Shown: one piece after another, positions 12,566-24,813 of the stretch
How positions within the stretch are numbered: position 1 is the stretch's first letter
Layout of the letters: every line of letters starts with the position of its first letter
Assembly (NCBI GenBank): GCA_025667525.1
Contig: CM046882.1
Span: 544,558,630-544,622,629 of the forward strand
Origin: Glebionis coronaria
Taxonomy: Eukaryota > Streptophyta > Magnoliopsida > Asterales > Asteraceae
Direction: 5' to 3'
Length of the DNA stretch: 64,000 nucleotides
The notes under the pieces: model-generated
What the model was told of the DNA's origin: nothing
The model's input: only the letters and a program-made list of their open reading frames with translations
The model's database searches: none
Translations under genes and position numbers: made by a program

Positions 12566-13079
12566 TGTTGGAAATACGTTTTTCCAAGGAAAGTCTCGGT
12601 CACATCATTATTAGCATAGATCACGAGCTATAGACTATTTAGGACATTGTAACTTGGAGTGACCTCCCTTTGGGGGAGATCGGTGGAAATACGTTTTTCC
12701 AAGGAAAGTCTCGGTCACATAATTATTAGCATACATCACGAGCTATAGACTATTTAGGACATTGTAACTTGGAGTGACCTCCATTTGGGGGAAATTGTTG
12801 GAAATACGTTTTTACGTATTTAGAAAGGATCGGTCACTCCAATGATATTGGGCTCGTGATCCAATATAGCCCATATAGCCCACATGTAGGGTGGGCTATA
12901 TAAACCCCCCTCCTAGCATGTTAGGGGGGGTTGTTGTTGAACACATAATCACATTTCATCTTTTCTTCTTCATCCTCTCCTTTCTCTCTCTTCTTTCTCT
13001 CTCTAAGTTCTTCCATTTATCATCTATATCAATAGATTAATTCAACAATGCCTAATCCTTAGAAAAATACGATCCTTTA
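12566..13079 (+). repeat. Copia II 5' LTR with a doubled A block
   Basis: A1 (12566-12680), A2 (12681-12795) and B (12796-13079). A1 and A2 are 115-bp tandem copies, each ending in the polypurine-like tract. The 3' LTR has one A block only. The LTR ends CCTTTA, not the usual CA, at both ends of the element. The TATA region and the downstream stem near 12905-12930 are as in Copia I, with one G-T pair. Confidence 0.85.
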
Positions 13080-13081
13080 AT

Positions 13082-13094
13082 TGGTATCAAGAGC
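13082..13094 (+). other. Copia II primer binding site
   Basis: TGGTATCAAGAGC starts two bases after the LTR end, as in Copia I. Confidence 0.85.
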
Positions 13095-15368
13095 ATGGTT
13101 GATTCTTTGGATTAATTTTTTTTATCTACTGATTTGGTGGTAAAGTTTTCTTCTTTCACAATTTTTTTTTTCTTTCGTCTATTCTTTCTTTTAGGTTTCG
13201 GTTTGATAAAATTTTAACAAATCTTTCTACAAAAATCTTTCTATTAAATCTTTTACTCTTTTGTTTCTTATCAAATTTTGTTAAACTGTTCACTTTTATC
13301 AACTTGTTATCAAATTTCGTCTATTTTATATAATTTACCTCTCTAATGTTTCTTTTTGTTATTTGTTAAAAAGGTTCTGTTTTTTTGTCTTTTTCTCCAA
13401 GTTTTTCCCACATTCAGAAGGATTATTTTTTTGTCACATTCCGATAGTTTGTTGCCTTATTCCGATCCGAATTCCAATCGTAACGTTCCAGGTTTGCCCA
13501 TTCCGATCGCAATAACCCTCGGGTTCTACTTTGCGATCACTTTTTCAGATTCCCTTATTCCGACGCGTATTCCGATCGTACTTTGCGATCGTGATTGCAA
13601 CGGGTTTAAGGCAAAGTGAGTCGAAACTCTGCCAAATTTTTATACACATTCCGATGGAAATTACTTTGAGTATTGCGATGGAGTAAGTTTTGTGTATTGC
13701 GATGGAGTGAGTAAGTATTGCGATGGAAACCTTAAACATTGTGATGGAAATTTTTTTTAATTGTGATTGCGATGAAATAAAATATTGCGATAGAAATTTG
13801 GTTTAGACTCGACAACATACAAAGCTTCGATCAACACATACACTCGACTGACTCAAAAAGACTCGCAAAGCATTAAACACCCCTCGTCAAAACTGACCCG
13901 TTTCCAAAATCTGTCTCGACCAACATCTCACGACTACAATACACTCTCTTCACTAAACTGACCTCACACAAAACTGACAAAACTCCACATTCACACTCAA
14001 TCAAGACTCAAGACCTCGACTGACCCTCGAACGAACAGATTCAAGACTGTCACACAAAACTTGGACGACACCCACGCATCAGACCCACAACCTCTCTCGG
14101 ACACCCTCTCTCGAATCATAGGACTCCAAACGAACCACAACCCTCGAATCATAAACTCAAACACAACCAACACATCTCTCTCTCGACACCTAAACTGACC
14201 CAAACACAAACTCACCCCTCACACCCTCGAACCCACCCTCGACTCCATCCCAAACCCACCCTCGTCACAAACACACCCTCAAAACACATAATCTTTATCC
14301 GAAAAAGATTGTTTTTAAACAAAAAGACTGATTTTTTTTACAAAAAACAATAAGCCACAAAAACTCACGATCTCATTTTTATTCAAAAGATTCATTGATC
14401 CAAGACTCAAACAGAAAACCAAATAAAGCAAAGAAAACCTACCCGAGACCATATAAATGATCTTGTAGACATAACCATTAGTAGAGGGTCGTGATATATT
14501 CGGATTAGAAGGGTTAGAGGGTTTTCATTCGTTTTTGCCTCAAATAAACGTGGGATTGTATTGGGTTTGTCTTTTTCGTTGAAAACAAGGGTTTATTTGA
14601 TGAGGAATTTAAGGTTTATAATGAACATTTGATTTGGGTTCTTCGATATCTCAGATTTGTTTTGCTTTCGTCTGGGATTGAGATTGATACAATCATTTTG
14701 GATTAGGTAAAGAAATAAAGGGGGCGGACAAAATGAAGAGGACTGTGTGTGAGAGAGATACGCTTAATTTTCTTTTACATTTTTTTATGGTGGCTGGGTC
14801 AATTTAGTGAGAGAGATACGGAAATATATTTGTGTGAAATAATAAAGGAAAGGGACTTTTTTTAGCCTTTAATACTCTAATCAACCTCAATCTCATTCGA
14901 CCGTTTTTTTATATTTGCTGATATTTGGCCACGTCTTGCTCTACGTGGATACACGTATATTTCACATGACGGAGGAAACAAAGTAGTGCCACGTTTTTGG
15001 CAGCATTCAATTTTCTTGGGAACGAAATCGACTTTCAAAAAACGAATCTCAGTTTTTTCTTTACTTTTATTTCTATTTTTAGTTTCATTATTTTTATTAA
15101 ACAAACTTTTTAAATTTAAAAATTTTAAAGATAACTTTTTAGTAAAGTTTATTTTGTTTATTAATTTTTTGGTACATCGTGTTGAGGCGGGTATTCGAAG
15201 AACCAAAGTCGTAAAATATTTGACGGGTTAAAAGTCTGTGCGGTCGAATTTGAAAACAAAAGTGACAGAGTTTAATTTTAGTGGCTACGGATTTTATCGG
15301 GTATTAATATTTGGAATTAAAGACGTATTTTTTATCAATCACTAATCATTAACGTCATTATTCATTCA
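13095..15368 (+). other. Copia II leader
   Basis: 2.27 kb without a credible ORF. A T-rich start is followed by a TTSCGAT array (about 13436-13800), opening with ATTCCGATCGC and AACCCTCGGGTTCTAC. Next is a C-rich, CTCGAC/CTCACACC-rich stretch (about 13800-14300), then AT-rich sequence up to the gag ATG. The last part (about 15240-15330) resembles the end of the Copia III leader (about 27120-27240). The minus-strand frame at 14877-15206 is a shadow. Confidence 0.65.
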
Positions 15369-17518
15369 ATGGATTCGTTGAATTTGCCATCTAAAGAGGG
15401 AGATTCGCATCAAATGAAAGTTAAAGCTAGAGAAAGTAGAATGACTTTATTTCTACCACTTCGGTCCCATCTATCGAACATTTCTCTACTTAAAGCAGGA
15501 AGCGGATTTGTGACACTCTTCGGTCAAGATCGTACCATTTTCGTCCATCAAATGCTCCTCAACTTTAACCAACTACTAGAGCAGATCAACAAAGAAGACA
15601 TTAATCAAATTGAATCCTCACATTCACTTCAAGTTTTAGAGCAACATTTTTTGAGTTTCTTTCAATTTGATCCTGCCAAGGTTGAAGCTTCAACGATCTG
15701 CCAGTCATTCTTTGAAGACACACAAATCGAGGTTAAAGACTTCAGTGATAGATTGCTCAATTTCATGAAATCTATTGCACTTTTGATTCATGAAAGTTCA
15801 CAACTTCAACTAGAGCATGATAGTGGAATACAAGAAAATCCGATGCAAGTGCCAGAGAAAACAAATGGTCTTACGGATGACTCAAAGGAGACCACCTCGG
15901 TTAACAATGATAGCAACGTCATTGCATCACGCCAACATGATTCAAGCATGCATGACGAAGAGCCAATAGTTAGGGTACAATTGAATCCTGTATCTAACAA
16001 TGATTTACAGCATGTTGAGCATTCCAACCCTATCTATGCCGAACATGGGATGGAAAAGAGTGATAGCAATACCACTTCTGATTCATCCGATGTGAATCAT
16101 AATGAGGGAGAAAATGATCAGAATGCTAAAGATCATGATATGTGCTTTATGACTGCTACGTTAACCAATTCTGCTTCTACGATTAAAGAGCTTGAAATAA
16201 TTTTAGCTCAGCAATCACAAGAGCTTGAGGATGCCAAAATTGAATTTTTGAAGAAAACGGAGAAATTTGAAACATATTTTGAAAAACTTGAAAAGTCAAA
16301 CGTTGTTCTTGAACGAAAATTGGATCAAACAGTTCTAGATTCTAAAGCTGAAAAGGATAATCTTTTGAAACAAATTAAGTTGCTTGAATCTAAGTTGGCA
16401 TCCCAAGATGAATTGCTCAAAGAGAATGAGACTTTAAAGGCTCAAGTACAAGAAAAGGTTTTTGCTATAGCTGCTTTGAAAAACGAATTAAGGAAAACCA
16501 AAGGAACTAGTGTGGACACTAAGCTTGAAAAACCATCAATCTTGGGGAAACCGCCTACAAATCAGTTCATTCGACAACCGAATGCATTTAGATCCGAGTG
16601 ATCTCAATCCTCGAGACCGCGGTTTGCCTCCCAAGTTGATATGGTTCATCTTTCTAGAACAGTCACTCCACTATCTAGGCCCAATGTGACTAAAACAGCT
16701 TTTGCAAGACCTAATCACATGATTGCCTCTAGTTTCCCTAGACATAGTCCAAAGAACACATCTCGAACTAGTTCAATGACGTTCGCCATACATTTGATCT
16801 AAGGGAAGCTAAGCAAAAGACACAAGTAAGAGATAGGAATTTCAAACCTAGTCAGATGCCTTCTAGTTTACCCAACACTGCTAACCGTAGCATGTCACAT
16901 CCTAGGAGCATCAATCAATCATCTAGGAATTCTAGATCTTACTCGGACATTAAATATGCTACTTGTAAAACATGTAGAAAATGTGTCTTTACGACAAATC
17001 ATGATTCTTGTATCAAGAAATTGCTTAATGAGGTGAACTCCCGTGCTAGACTTAAATCCCAGTGGGTTGCTAAAATCAAACTCGTTGGTAAAATGTGGCG
17101 CCCCACTGGTAGAACTTTCACTCTTGAAGTAAATGAGTACCCTTTAACTAGGATAATCTCTGATTCTACTAAGACTGCTAGGGAGGAAATTGAAAAAGAT
17201 GATACATCACTTAAGCCTAAACTTAGGGTTTTCTATAAAAGGAAACATTTGCCAGCTAAGATAAGTGAATCATCTACTCAGGTCGCCTCTGACACAAGTA
17301 AAGCTAACTGTGAACCCCCATGTGCTTCTATAATTGATATCGCTAACCCACGTCAAAGCATGCAAATTCCTAATAAGATTGCAGGTACCAAAGTTGATGT
17401 TCCAAAAGAACGAAGCGGTCCAATCGTTGTGTACCGTTCAACTAAGGACACTCTTAGAGTTTGGTTGCTGAAGAAGCAGATATCGGAGAAACAAGTGTCT
17501 CAGGGGATTCATGGTTAA
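15369..17518 (+). pseudogene. Copia II gag-like protein
   Basis: The first 410 codons are intact (15369-16601): MDSLN start, LFGQDR near 15521, an Asp/Ser-rich linker, a long coiled coil (about 16175-16510, heptad-rich, ending AALKNELRKTKG). A TGA at 16599 is in frame with homologous sequence beyond it and fits CGA to TGA. A 1-bp loss near 16772 compared with Copia I shifts the frame. The rest continues at 16856-17518 with the Cys/His cluster (CKTCRKC ... NHDSC), KMWRPTGRTFTL and a decayed CPLTR motif (EYPLTRI). It probably formed a capsid-like shell. With these two lesions it is not functional as one protein, though the N-terminal 410 residues could be made. Confidence 0.8.
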
Positions 17519-17534
17519 GCTTACATAAGGACTT

Positions 17535-18535
17535 ATAGTCATATCACAGACTGTAACTCGTTCATCAAAGAAAGGAAAGTTTATCGCCGATGATAAGCTT
17601 ATCCTAACAATGAGAAATTAATTTTTCTCGGGCATGGGCTTATATAAAAAACATTCCAAGTTTTTAAGCTCATGCACATTGGCTCACATGCAAATCACAG
17701 TAGGTGACCTGAACTTCAGAGAAAGGGAAGTTTATCTCGTCAACGATAACTTACCCTCAAAACGAGAAATTAAATTTTCTCGGACACGAGCTTACATTTA
17801 AATTATTCAAAGGTTTTAAGCTCGTGTAAATGGCTCCTCGTTAAATGACAGACGATGACCCGGACTTCAGAGACAGGGAAGTTTATCTATGCAACGATAA
17901 CTTACCCTCTTAACGAGAAATTAACTTTTCTCGGACACGAGCTTTCATTAAAACTATTCGACGGTTTTAAGCTCGTGTATATGGCTTATCGTTAAATATC
18001 AGGCGATAACCCGTGCATCAAAGAAAGGAAAGTTTATCGCCGATGATAAACTTATCCTTACAACGAGAAATTAATTTTTCTCGGGCATGAGCTTATATAA
18101 AAAAACATTCGAAGTTTTTAAGCTCATGCACAATGACTTACAGTTAAATGTCAGACTGTAACTCGAACTTAAAATAAAGGAAAGATTATCTTTTATGATA
18201 ACTTATCCTCTTAACGAGAAATTCACCTTTCTCGTTCATGAGCTTGTGTTAAAACATTCGAAGTTTTAAGCTCAGAAAGGAAAGTGTATCTTTTAAATAA
18301 GAGAACTTTTCCTCATAACGAGAAATTAACCTTTCTCGGTCATGAGCTTTCCGTTAAAACAGTCAAAGTTTTCAAGCTCATGAAAACGATTTCTAAGTAT
18401 ATGTCAACTTAGGACTCGTTCTTCAGTTAAAAGGAAAATTTATCGCCGATGATAAACTTATCCTTAACAACGGGAAGTTTACAACTTCTCGGACTTGAGC
18501 TCGTTTTGCAAGATATTCAACATCTTAAGCTCAAG
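17535..18535 (+). repeat. Hairpin-unit array of Copia II
   Basis: Six to seven tandem units of about 150 bp, 60-85% alike by eye. Each holds dyad 1 (AAGTTTATC with GATAAACTT), dyad 2 (CGAGAAA with TTTCTCG) and dyad 3. Dyad 3 arms vary but stay paired: GCATGAGCTTA/TAAGCTCATGC, ACACGAGCTTA/TAAGCTCGTGT, TCATGAGCTT/AAGCTCATGA, ACTTGAGCT/AGCTCAAGT. No ORF spans the array. It lies where pol would be expected. Confidence 0.85.
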
Positions 18536-21376
18536 TAATTGGTTTTCAAAACAATGAACACAATTTTTCGAGAATTTCTCAAAAGGGATTTTCTAAATCT
18601 TTCAAAATTGTGTGTTCAAAAATGTTTTGATAAAAAGAGCATGTCTTCTGGAATCGATAATATTTACGAACCTAGAAATGTCATTCAATAATGACATAGG
18701 GTTGTAAATAAAGTTCGAGCAGAAGTTCAAATGTTTTAAAACATGCTCAAAATGGTTTACTATTATTTCAGATAGTAACCCGATTTTCTTATTCAAGTCA
18801 AGCATTTCACCGGAAAGCTTTGACTCAACAACGGGAATTAATTTTCTCGGGCATGGTTTACTTTATAACCATGTAAGGGATTGTGTTTACGTAATAACAC
18901 AATCTAACACGAATATATGTACGATTCAGTGCATTTATTTGTTAAAACAAGAGAAGTCTTGTTTTTATGAAGTTATCATCTCCACCAACCGTAGCAACTT
19001 ACAATTGATATCTACATACTCGACGATGCGACTACTCAAACGGTGACTACAGCTCTTTCAATAGAACACGGATCAACAATTGAGGGGGAGCAATTGTCCA
19101 GCATTCAGAATCCTTGATGCCGAGAGTGCCAAGTTCACATATTGGTTTCAAGACAACGATATCAATCATACACATGGAGTCAAGAGATAACTTCAGACGT
19201 GACGAGGTGACCAACATTCGTGAACAAGAACCATGTGAATCTTTCATATGATGTTCTCCATCATTCAGGTCCTACCTCGTAAATTGCTAATCTTGTGAAT
19301 TCATTCTCATATATGATCTTTGCACGTGATAAATACCTTACACTTGTGTTTAAAAGGTATTTAATTTACGTTTCAGCACACCCTCATTAATTTGAGGGGG
19401 AGCTTGTGTAATTCATGAAGATAATTGGATTTGCATTTTTATTCCCAAATTTTCTTATAATGCTATTAAATAAATTCATATTAAAAACATCGATTGGGTT
19501 AATATTTTTAATATGGGGGAGAAAATGTGATTTAATATGGGATATGATCAATCATAAATGGTTTGACTTAACGTGATAGCTCATCCCGACATGTGCAAAA
19601 TGTTTTCGGATATCGTGGCATATGTTAAGGGGGAGCAAAATGGATTTGCACTTCAAAATGGATTTCATGGTGACATACACTTACCCAAAACATCTCTATT
19701 CACGACGGTGAAGATTGTGGTGACATAAGGATGGTAGGATAGGTTAAAGTCCAATGATTTCTCTAGAACCGGAGGAATCTTCCCAAGGACATTCCATAGC
19801 TAGAAATAGTAGTCCTTAGGAAAGATGGAGAAAGATTGTGAACGTAGCTAAATGCCGACCAAGTACTTAAGTTAGCACTGGAACAATCACAACAAGGTGC
19901 TAGTGATGACGTGTTGGTAAGCATTGAAGGGGTTGAAGAATGAAAAAGAATTGTAAAGATAAAGGGTGTAAAGAAAGAAGCCCTCCTTACAACTTAGGCA
20001 GAAACCGGGTCAATACATATGCTATTGAGATCATTTTTAATGATTCTTGATATTGAAGATAGACATCATGGACCCAGTGATGCAATACACAACCCATCCC
20101 AGCTAACTCATATATCTCTCAAAAGATATTTGTTTTAATCACACGGAGACAACGCATTATCTATTGATTTATTCACTCCGAATAAATTGGTATTGAAATG
20201 GTGGCACTCCTCTCCAGTATCCGATCACTAAAATCCAAAATGCACGATCGAGTCTAGAGCCATTTGAGATCATCAAATATCTCATTAGGATACACTTTCA
20301 TATTTCCTTGCTTCTTCTCACACTGTGAAAAAGTAAGAAAGATCTTAAGAGTCCTACGCAAAATCTTCATGATCTTGCCTGAACATCCGAGTAATACGAA
20401 AGTATTTACAATGAAGATGGAAATCCTTCTTGAGCGAATATCAAAAAGCTCATGGTAGGTGACTTGTGCGATTCTTTATGAATCAAACTTGTGATAACTG
20501 GAAAGCAACAGAGGTTTAATTCTTAAATGAATTTAAACACGTTCCAGGCCTCTACGCAATATCTTAGTGATCTTGCCAGAACACTCAGAGTGATACCTTA
20601 GTGTTCACAGTGATGAGTGGAAATCCTTCTAGTGTTAACCTCAAACAGCACTTGGTAGGTAACTTGCAAGATTCTATACGAATCAAGCTCGTGACAACTG
20701 GAAAGCAACGATGGTGCGGTTCTTAATTGAATTTCACTTGTTCCAGGAACATGAATTGACGGTTTCAAATCATGCGGATATTATTATCCAAATGATTCAC
20801 TCTTTACGTTCGCAGTCAACTTTGGACGGTCGAGTAAATAGAACGGGTTTACCCGCGAAATCTTGTCAAGGAGGTTCTTTATTGAAACTTCCTGCCACAA
20901 GTACGATATTGAATATCGTCCAACGGTCTTCACCGGACGGAGGTAAAATGCTACCGAACTAGGATGAAATGTTCAAGTCCATTTCATCCGTGTATATGGT
21001 TTGTTGCTAACTGTCTTATGCAGCGTAACAAGAAGGTGGCATTGCGGTGTACAATCCAGAAGAAGTCGTCACCACATGCTTATACTGCATACACTCAGTA
21101 CTTCAACGAATTCAAGAAAGTCTGAAGGTCAAGTCTTCAGCTGTATCAAACTCTGAAGCTTTCAAGAATTATAAAGGTATAAGTATGTGGAACATGAAGT
21201 CACGAAGAGGCGAATATCACAAGTGATGAATGCACAAGATCAAGGCAAGGAAACATGCTCAAGGCTGAAGTCAAAGATCACATCAAGCATATTCACAAGA
21301 ACAAGATCGAAGACTCAAGCATAGTATGCTAGGTTTAAGATTTTGAAAAATGGTGTGACCTCCCTTTGGGGGAGAT
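18536..21376 (+). other. Copia II 3' non-coding region
   Basis: Homologous to 21990-24813 (Copia I) and 50316-53013 (Copia IV). It has no long ORF. It holds stem-loops (CATGGTT/AACCATG at 18852-18873, GATTGTGTT/AACACAATC at 18879-18904) and several GGGGGAG tracts (19084, 19395, 19515, 19629, 21369). A dyad-rich block at 20760-20960 has CGGG-TTTA-CCCG, ACGATATTGAATATCGT and CGGT-CTTC-ACCG. The last GGGGGAGAT tract adjoins the 3' LTR and is the polypurine tract for plus-strand priming. Confidence 0.75.
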
Positions 21377-21775
21377 TGTTGGAAATACGTTTTTCTAAGG
21401 AAAGTCTCGGTCACATCATTATTAGCATAGATCACGAGCTATAGACTATTTAGGACATTGTAACTTGGAGTGACCTCCATCTGGGGGAGATTGTTGGAAA
21501 TACGTTTTTGCGTATTTAGAAAGGATCGGTCACTCCAATGATATTGGGCTCGTGATCCAATATAGCCCATATAGCCCACATGTAGGGTGGGCTATATAAA
21601 CCCCCCTCCTAGCATGTTAGGGGGGGTTGTTGTTGAACACATAATCATATTTCATCTTTTCTTCTTCATCCTCTCCTTTCTCTCTCTTCTTTCTCTCTCT
21701 AAGTTCTTCCATTTATCATCTATATCAATAGATTAATTCAACAATGCCTAATCCTTAGAAAAATACGATCCTTTA
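21377..21775 (+). repeat. Copia II 3' LTR
   Basis: One A block (21377-21491) and the B block (21492-21775), ending CCTTTA and followed by the CATCT duplication. Nearly identical to the 5' LTR apart from the second A block. Confidence 0.9.
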
Positions 21776-21780
21776 CATCT

Positions 21781-24700
21781 TTCTCGGTCATGAGCTTTCC
21801 GTTAAAACATTCAAAGTTTTCAAGCTCATGAACACGACTTCTAAGTAAATGTCAACTTAGGACTCGTTCTTCAGTTAAAAGGAAATTTTATCGCCGATGA
21901 TAACCTTATCCTTAACAACGGGAAGTTTACAACTTCTCAGACTTAAGCTCGTCTTATAAGATATTCAACATCTTAAGCTTAAGTAATTGGTTTTCAAAAC
22001 ATTGAACACAATTTTTCGAGAACTTCTCAAAAGGTTTTTTCAAAATTGTGTGTTCAATAATGTTTTTGATAAAAAGAGCATGTCTTCTGGAATCGATAAT
22101 ATTTACGATACTAGAAATGTCATTCAATAATTACACAGGATTGTAAATAAAGTTCGAGTAGAAGTTCAAATATTTTAAAACATGCTCAAAATGGCTTGCT
22201 ATTATTTCTGATAGTAACCCGCTTTTCACTTTAAAGTCAAGCATTTCACCGGAAAGCTTTGACTCAACAACGGGAATTAATTTTCTCGGGCATGGTTTAC
22301 TTTATAACCATGTAAGGGATTGTGTTTACGTAATAACACAATCTAACACAAATTTATGTACGTGTCAGTGCATTTATTTGTTAAAATAAGAGAAATCTTG
22401 TTTTTATGAACTTATCATCTCCACCAACTGTAGCAATTTACAATTGATATCTACATACTCGACGATGCGACTACTCAAACGGTGACTACAACTCCTTCAA
22501 TAGAACACGGGTCAACAATTGAGGGGGAGCAATTGTCCAGCATTCAGAATCTTTGACGCCGAAAGTGCCAAGTTCACATGTTGGTGTCAAGATAACGATA
22601 TCAATCGTACACATAGAGTCAAGAGATAACTTCAGACGTGATGAGGCGACCAACATTCGTGAACAAGAACCATGTGCTTCTTTCATATGATGTTCTCCAT
22701 CATTCAGGTCCAACCTCATAAATTGTTAATCTTGTGAATACATTATTATATATGATCTTTGCACGTGATAAATACCTTACACTTGTGTTTAAAAGGTATT
22801 TAATTTACGTTTCAAGTACACCCTCATTAATTTGAGGGGGAGCTTGTGTAATTCATGAAGATAATTGGATTTGCATCTTTCTTCCCAAATTTTCTTAAAA
22901 TACTATTAAATCAATTGATATTAAAAACATCGATTGGGTTAATATTTTTAATATGGGGGAGAAAATGTGATTTAATATGGGAAATGATTAATCATAAATG
23001 GTTTGACTTAACGTGATAGCTCATCCCGACATGTGCGAAATGTTTTCGGATATCGTGGCATATGTTAAGGGGGAGCAAAATGGATTTGCACTTCAAAATG
23101 GATTTCATGGTGACATACACTTACCCAAAACATCTCTATTCACGACGGTGAAGATTGTGGTGACATAAGGATGGTAGGATAGGTTAAAGTCTAATGCTTC
23201 TCTAGAACCGGAGGAATCTTCCCAAGGACATTCCATAGCTAGAAATAGTAGTCCTTAGGAAAGATGGAGAAAGATTGTGAACGTAGCTGAATGCCGACCA
23301 AGTACTTAAGTTAGCACTGGAACAATCACAACAAGGTGCTAGTGATGACGTATTGGTAAGCATTGAAGGGGTTGAAGAATGAAAAAGAATTGTAAAGATA
23401 AAGGGTGTAAAGAAAGAAGCCCTCCTTACAACTTTAGGCAGAAACCAGGTCAACACATATGCTATTGAGATCATTTAATGATGCTCGATATTAAAGATAG
23501 ACATCATGGACCCAATGATGCATTACACAACCCATCCCAGCTAACTCAAATATCTCTCAAAAGGTATTTGTTTTAATCACACGGAGACAACACATCATTT
23601 ATTTATTTATTCACTTCGAATAAATTGGTATTGAAAAGGTGGCACTCCTCTCCAGCCTCCGATCACTAAAATCCAAAATGCACGATCGAGTCTAGAGCCA
23701 TTTGAGATCATCAAATATCTCATTAGGACACACTTTCAGAATTCCTTGCTTCTTCACACACTGTGAAAAGTAAGAAAGATTTTAAGAGTCCTACGCAAAA
23801 TCTTCATGGTCTTGCCTGAACATCCGAGTAATACGAAAGTATTTACAATGAAGATGGAAATCCTTCTTGAGCGAATATCAAAAAACTCATGGTAGGTGAC
23901 TTGTGCGATTCTTTATGAATCAAACTTGTGATAACTGGAAAGAAACAGTTGTTTAATTCTTAACTGAACTTAAACACGTTCCAGGACTCTACGCAATATC
24001 TTAGTGATCTTGCCAGAACATTCAGAGTAATACTATTAAGTATTTATAGTGACGAATGGAAATCCTTCTAGTGTTAACATCAAACAGCACTTGCTAGGTA
24101 ACTTGCAAGATTCTATATGAATCAAGCTCATGACAACTGGAAAGCAACGATGGTGCGGTTCTTAATTAAACTTCACTTGTTCCAGGAATATGAATTGACG
24201 GCTTCAAATCATGCGGATAATATTATCCAAATGATTCACTCTTTACGTTCGCAGTCAGCTTTGGACGGTCGAGTAAAGAGAACGGGTTTACCCGCGAAAT
24301 CTTGTCAAGGAGGTTCTTTATTGAAACTACCTGCCACAAGTACGATATTTAATATCGTCCAACGGTCTTCACCGACCGGAGGTAAAATTCTACCGAATTA
24401 GAATGAAATGTTCAAGGGAATTTAATCTGTGTATATGGTTTGTTGCTAACTGTCTTATGCAGCGTAACACGAAGGTGGCATTGCGGTGTATAATCTAGAA
24501 GAAGTCGTCACCACATGCTTATACTACATACACTTAGCACTTCAACAAATTCAAGAAAGTCTGAAGCTCAAGTCTTCCGCTGTATCAAACTTTGAAGCTT
24601 TCAACAATTTAAAGGTATAAGTATGTGGAACATGAAGTCACGAAGAGGCGAATATCACAAGTGATGAATGCACAAGGTCAAGGCAAGGAAACATGCTCAA

Positions 24701-24813
24701 GACTTAAGTCAAATATCACATCAAGCATATTCACAAGAACAAGATCGAAGACTCAAGCATAGATGCTAGGTTTAAGATTTTGTAAAATGGTGTGACCTCC
24801 CTTTGGGGGAGAT
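21781..24813 (+). other. Copia I 3' region, right part
   Basis: It resumes the Copia I hairpin array (21781-21990). There, dyad 3 reads ACTTAAGCT/AGCTTAAGT against ACTTGAGCT/AGCTCAAGT in Copia II, a paired change. The conserved 3' region follows, with the same stem-loops and GGGGGAG tracts, ending in the polypurine tract at about 24796-24813. A 94-codon frame at 24117-24401 matches an 83-codon frame in Copia II (20711-20962), but the block is better explained by its dyads. Confidence 0.75.

Larger units (their letters stand above)
12566..21775 (+). mobile_element. Copia II: gag-only Ty1/Copia element nested in Copia I
   Basis: Exact 5-bp duplication CATCT flanks it (12561-12565 and 21776-21780), and the Copia I hairpin array reads continuously when it is removed. 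5' LTR 12566-13079, primer site 13082, leader to 15368, gag 15369-17518, hairpin array 17535-18535, 3' non-coding region to 21376, 3' LTR 21377-21775. It lacks protease, integrase, RT and RNase H, so it depends on another element. It is younger than Copia I because it sits inside it. Confidence 0.9.

Noticed and set aside
17535..18535. CRISPR-like regularity of the 150-bp units
   Set aside because: Units are long, degenerate and internally palindromic, without unique spacers, in a plant retrotransposon.
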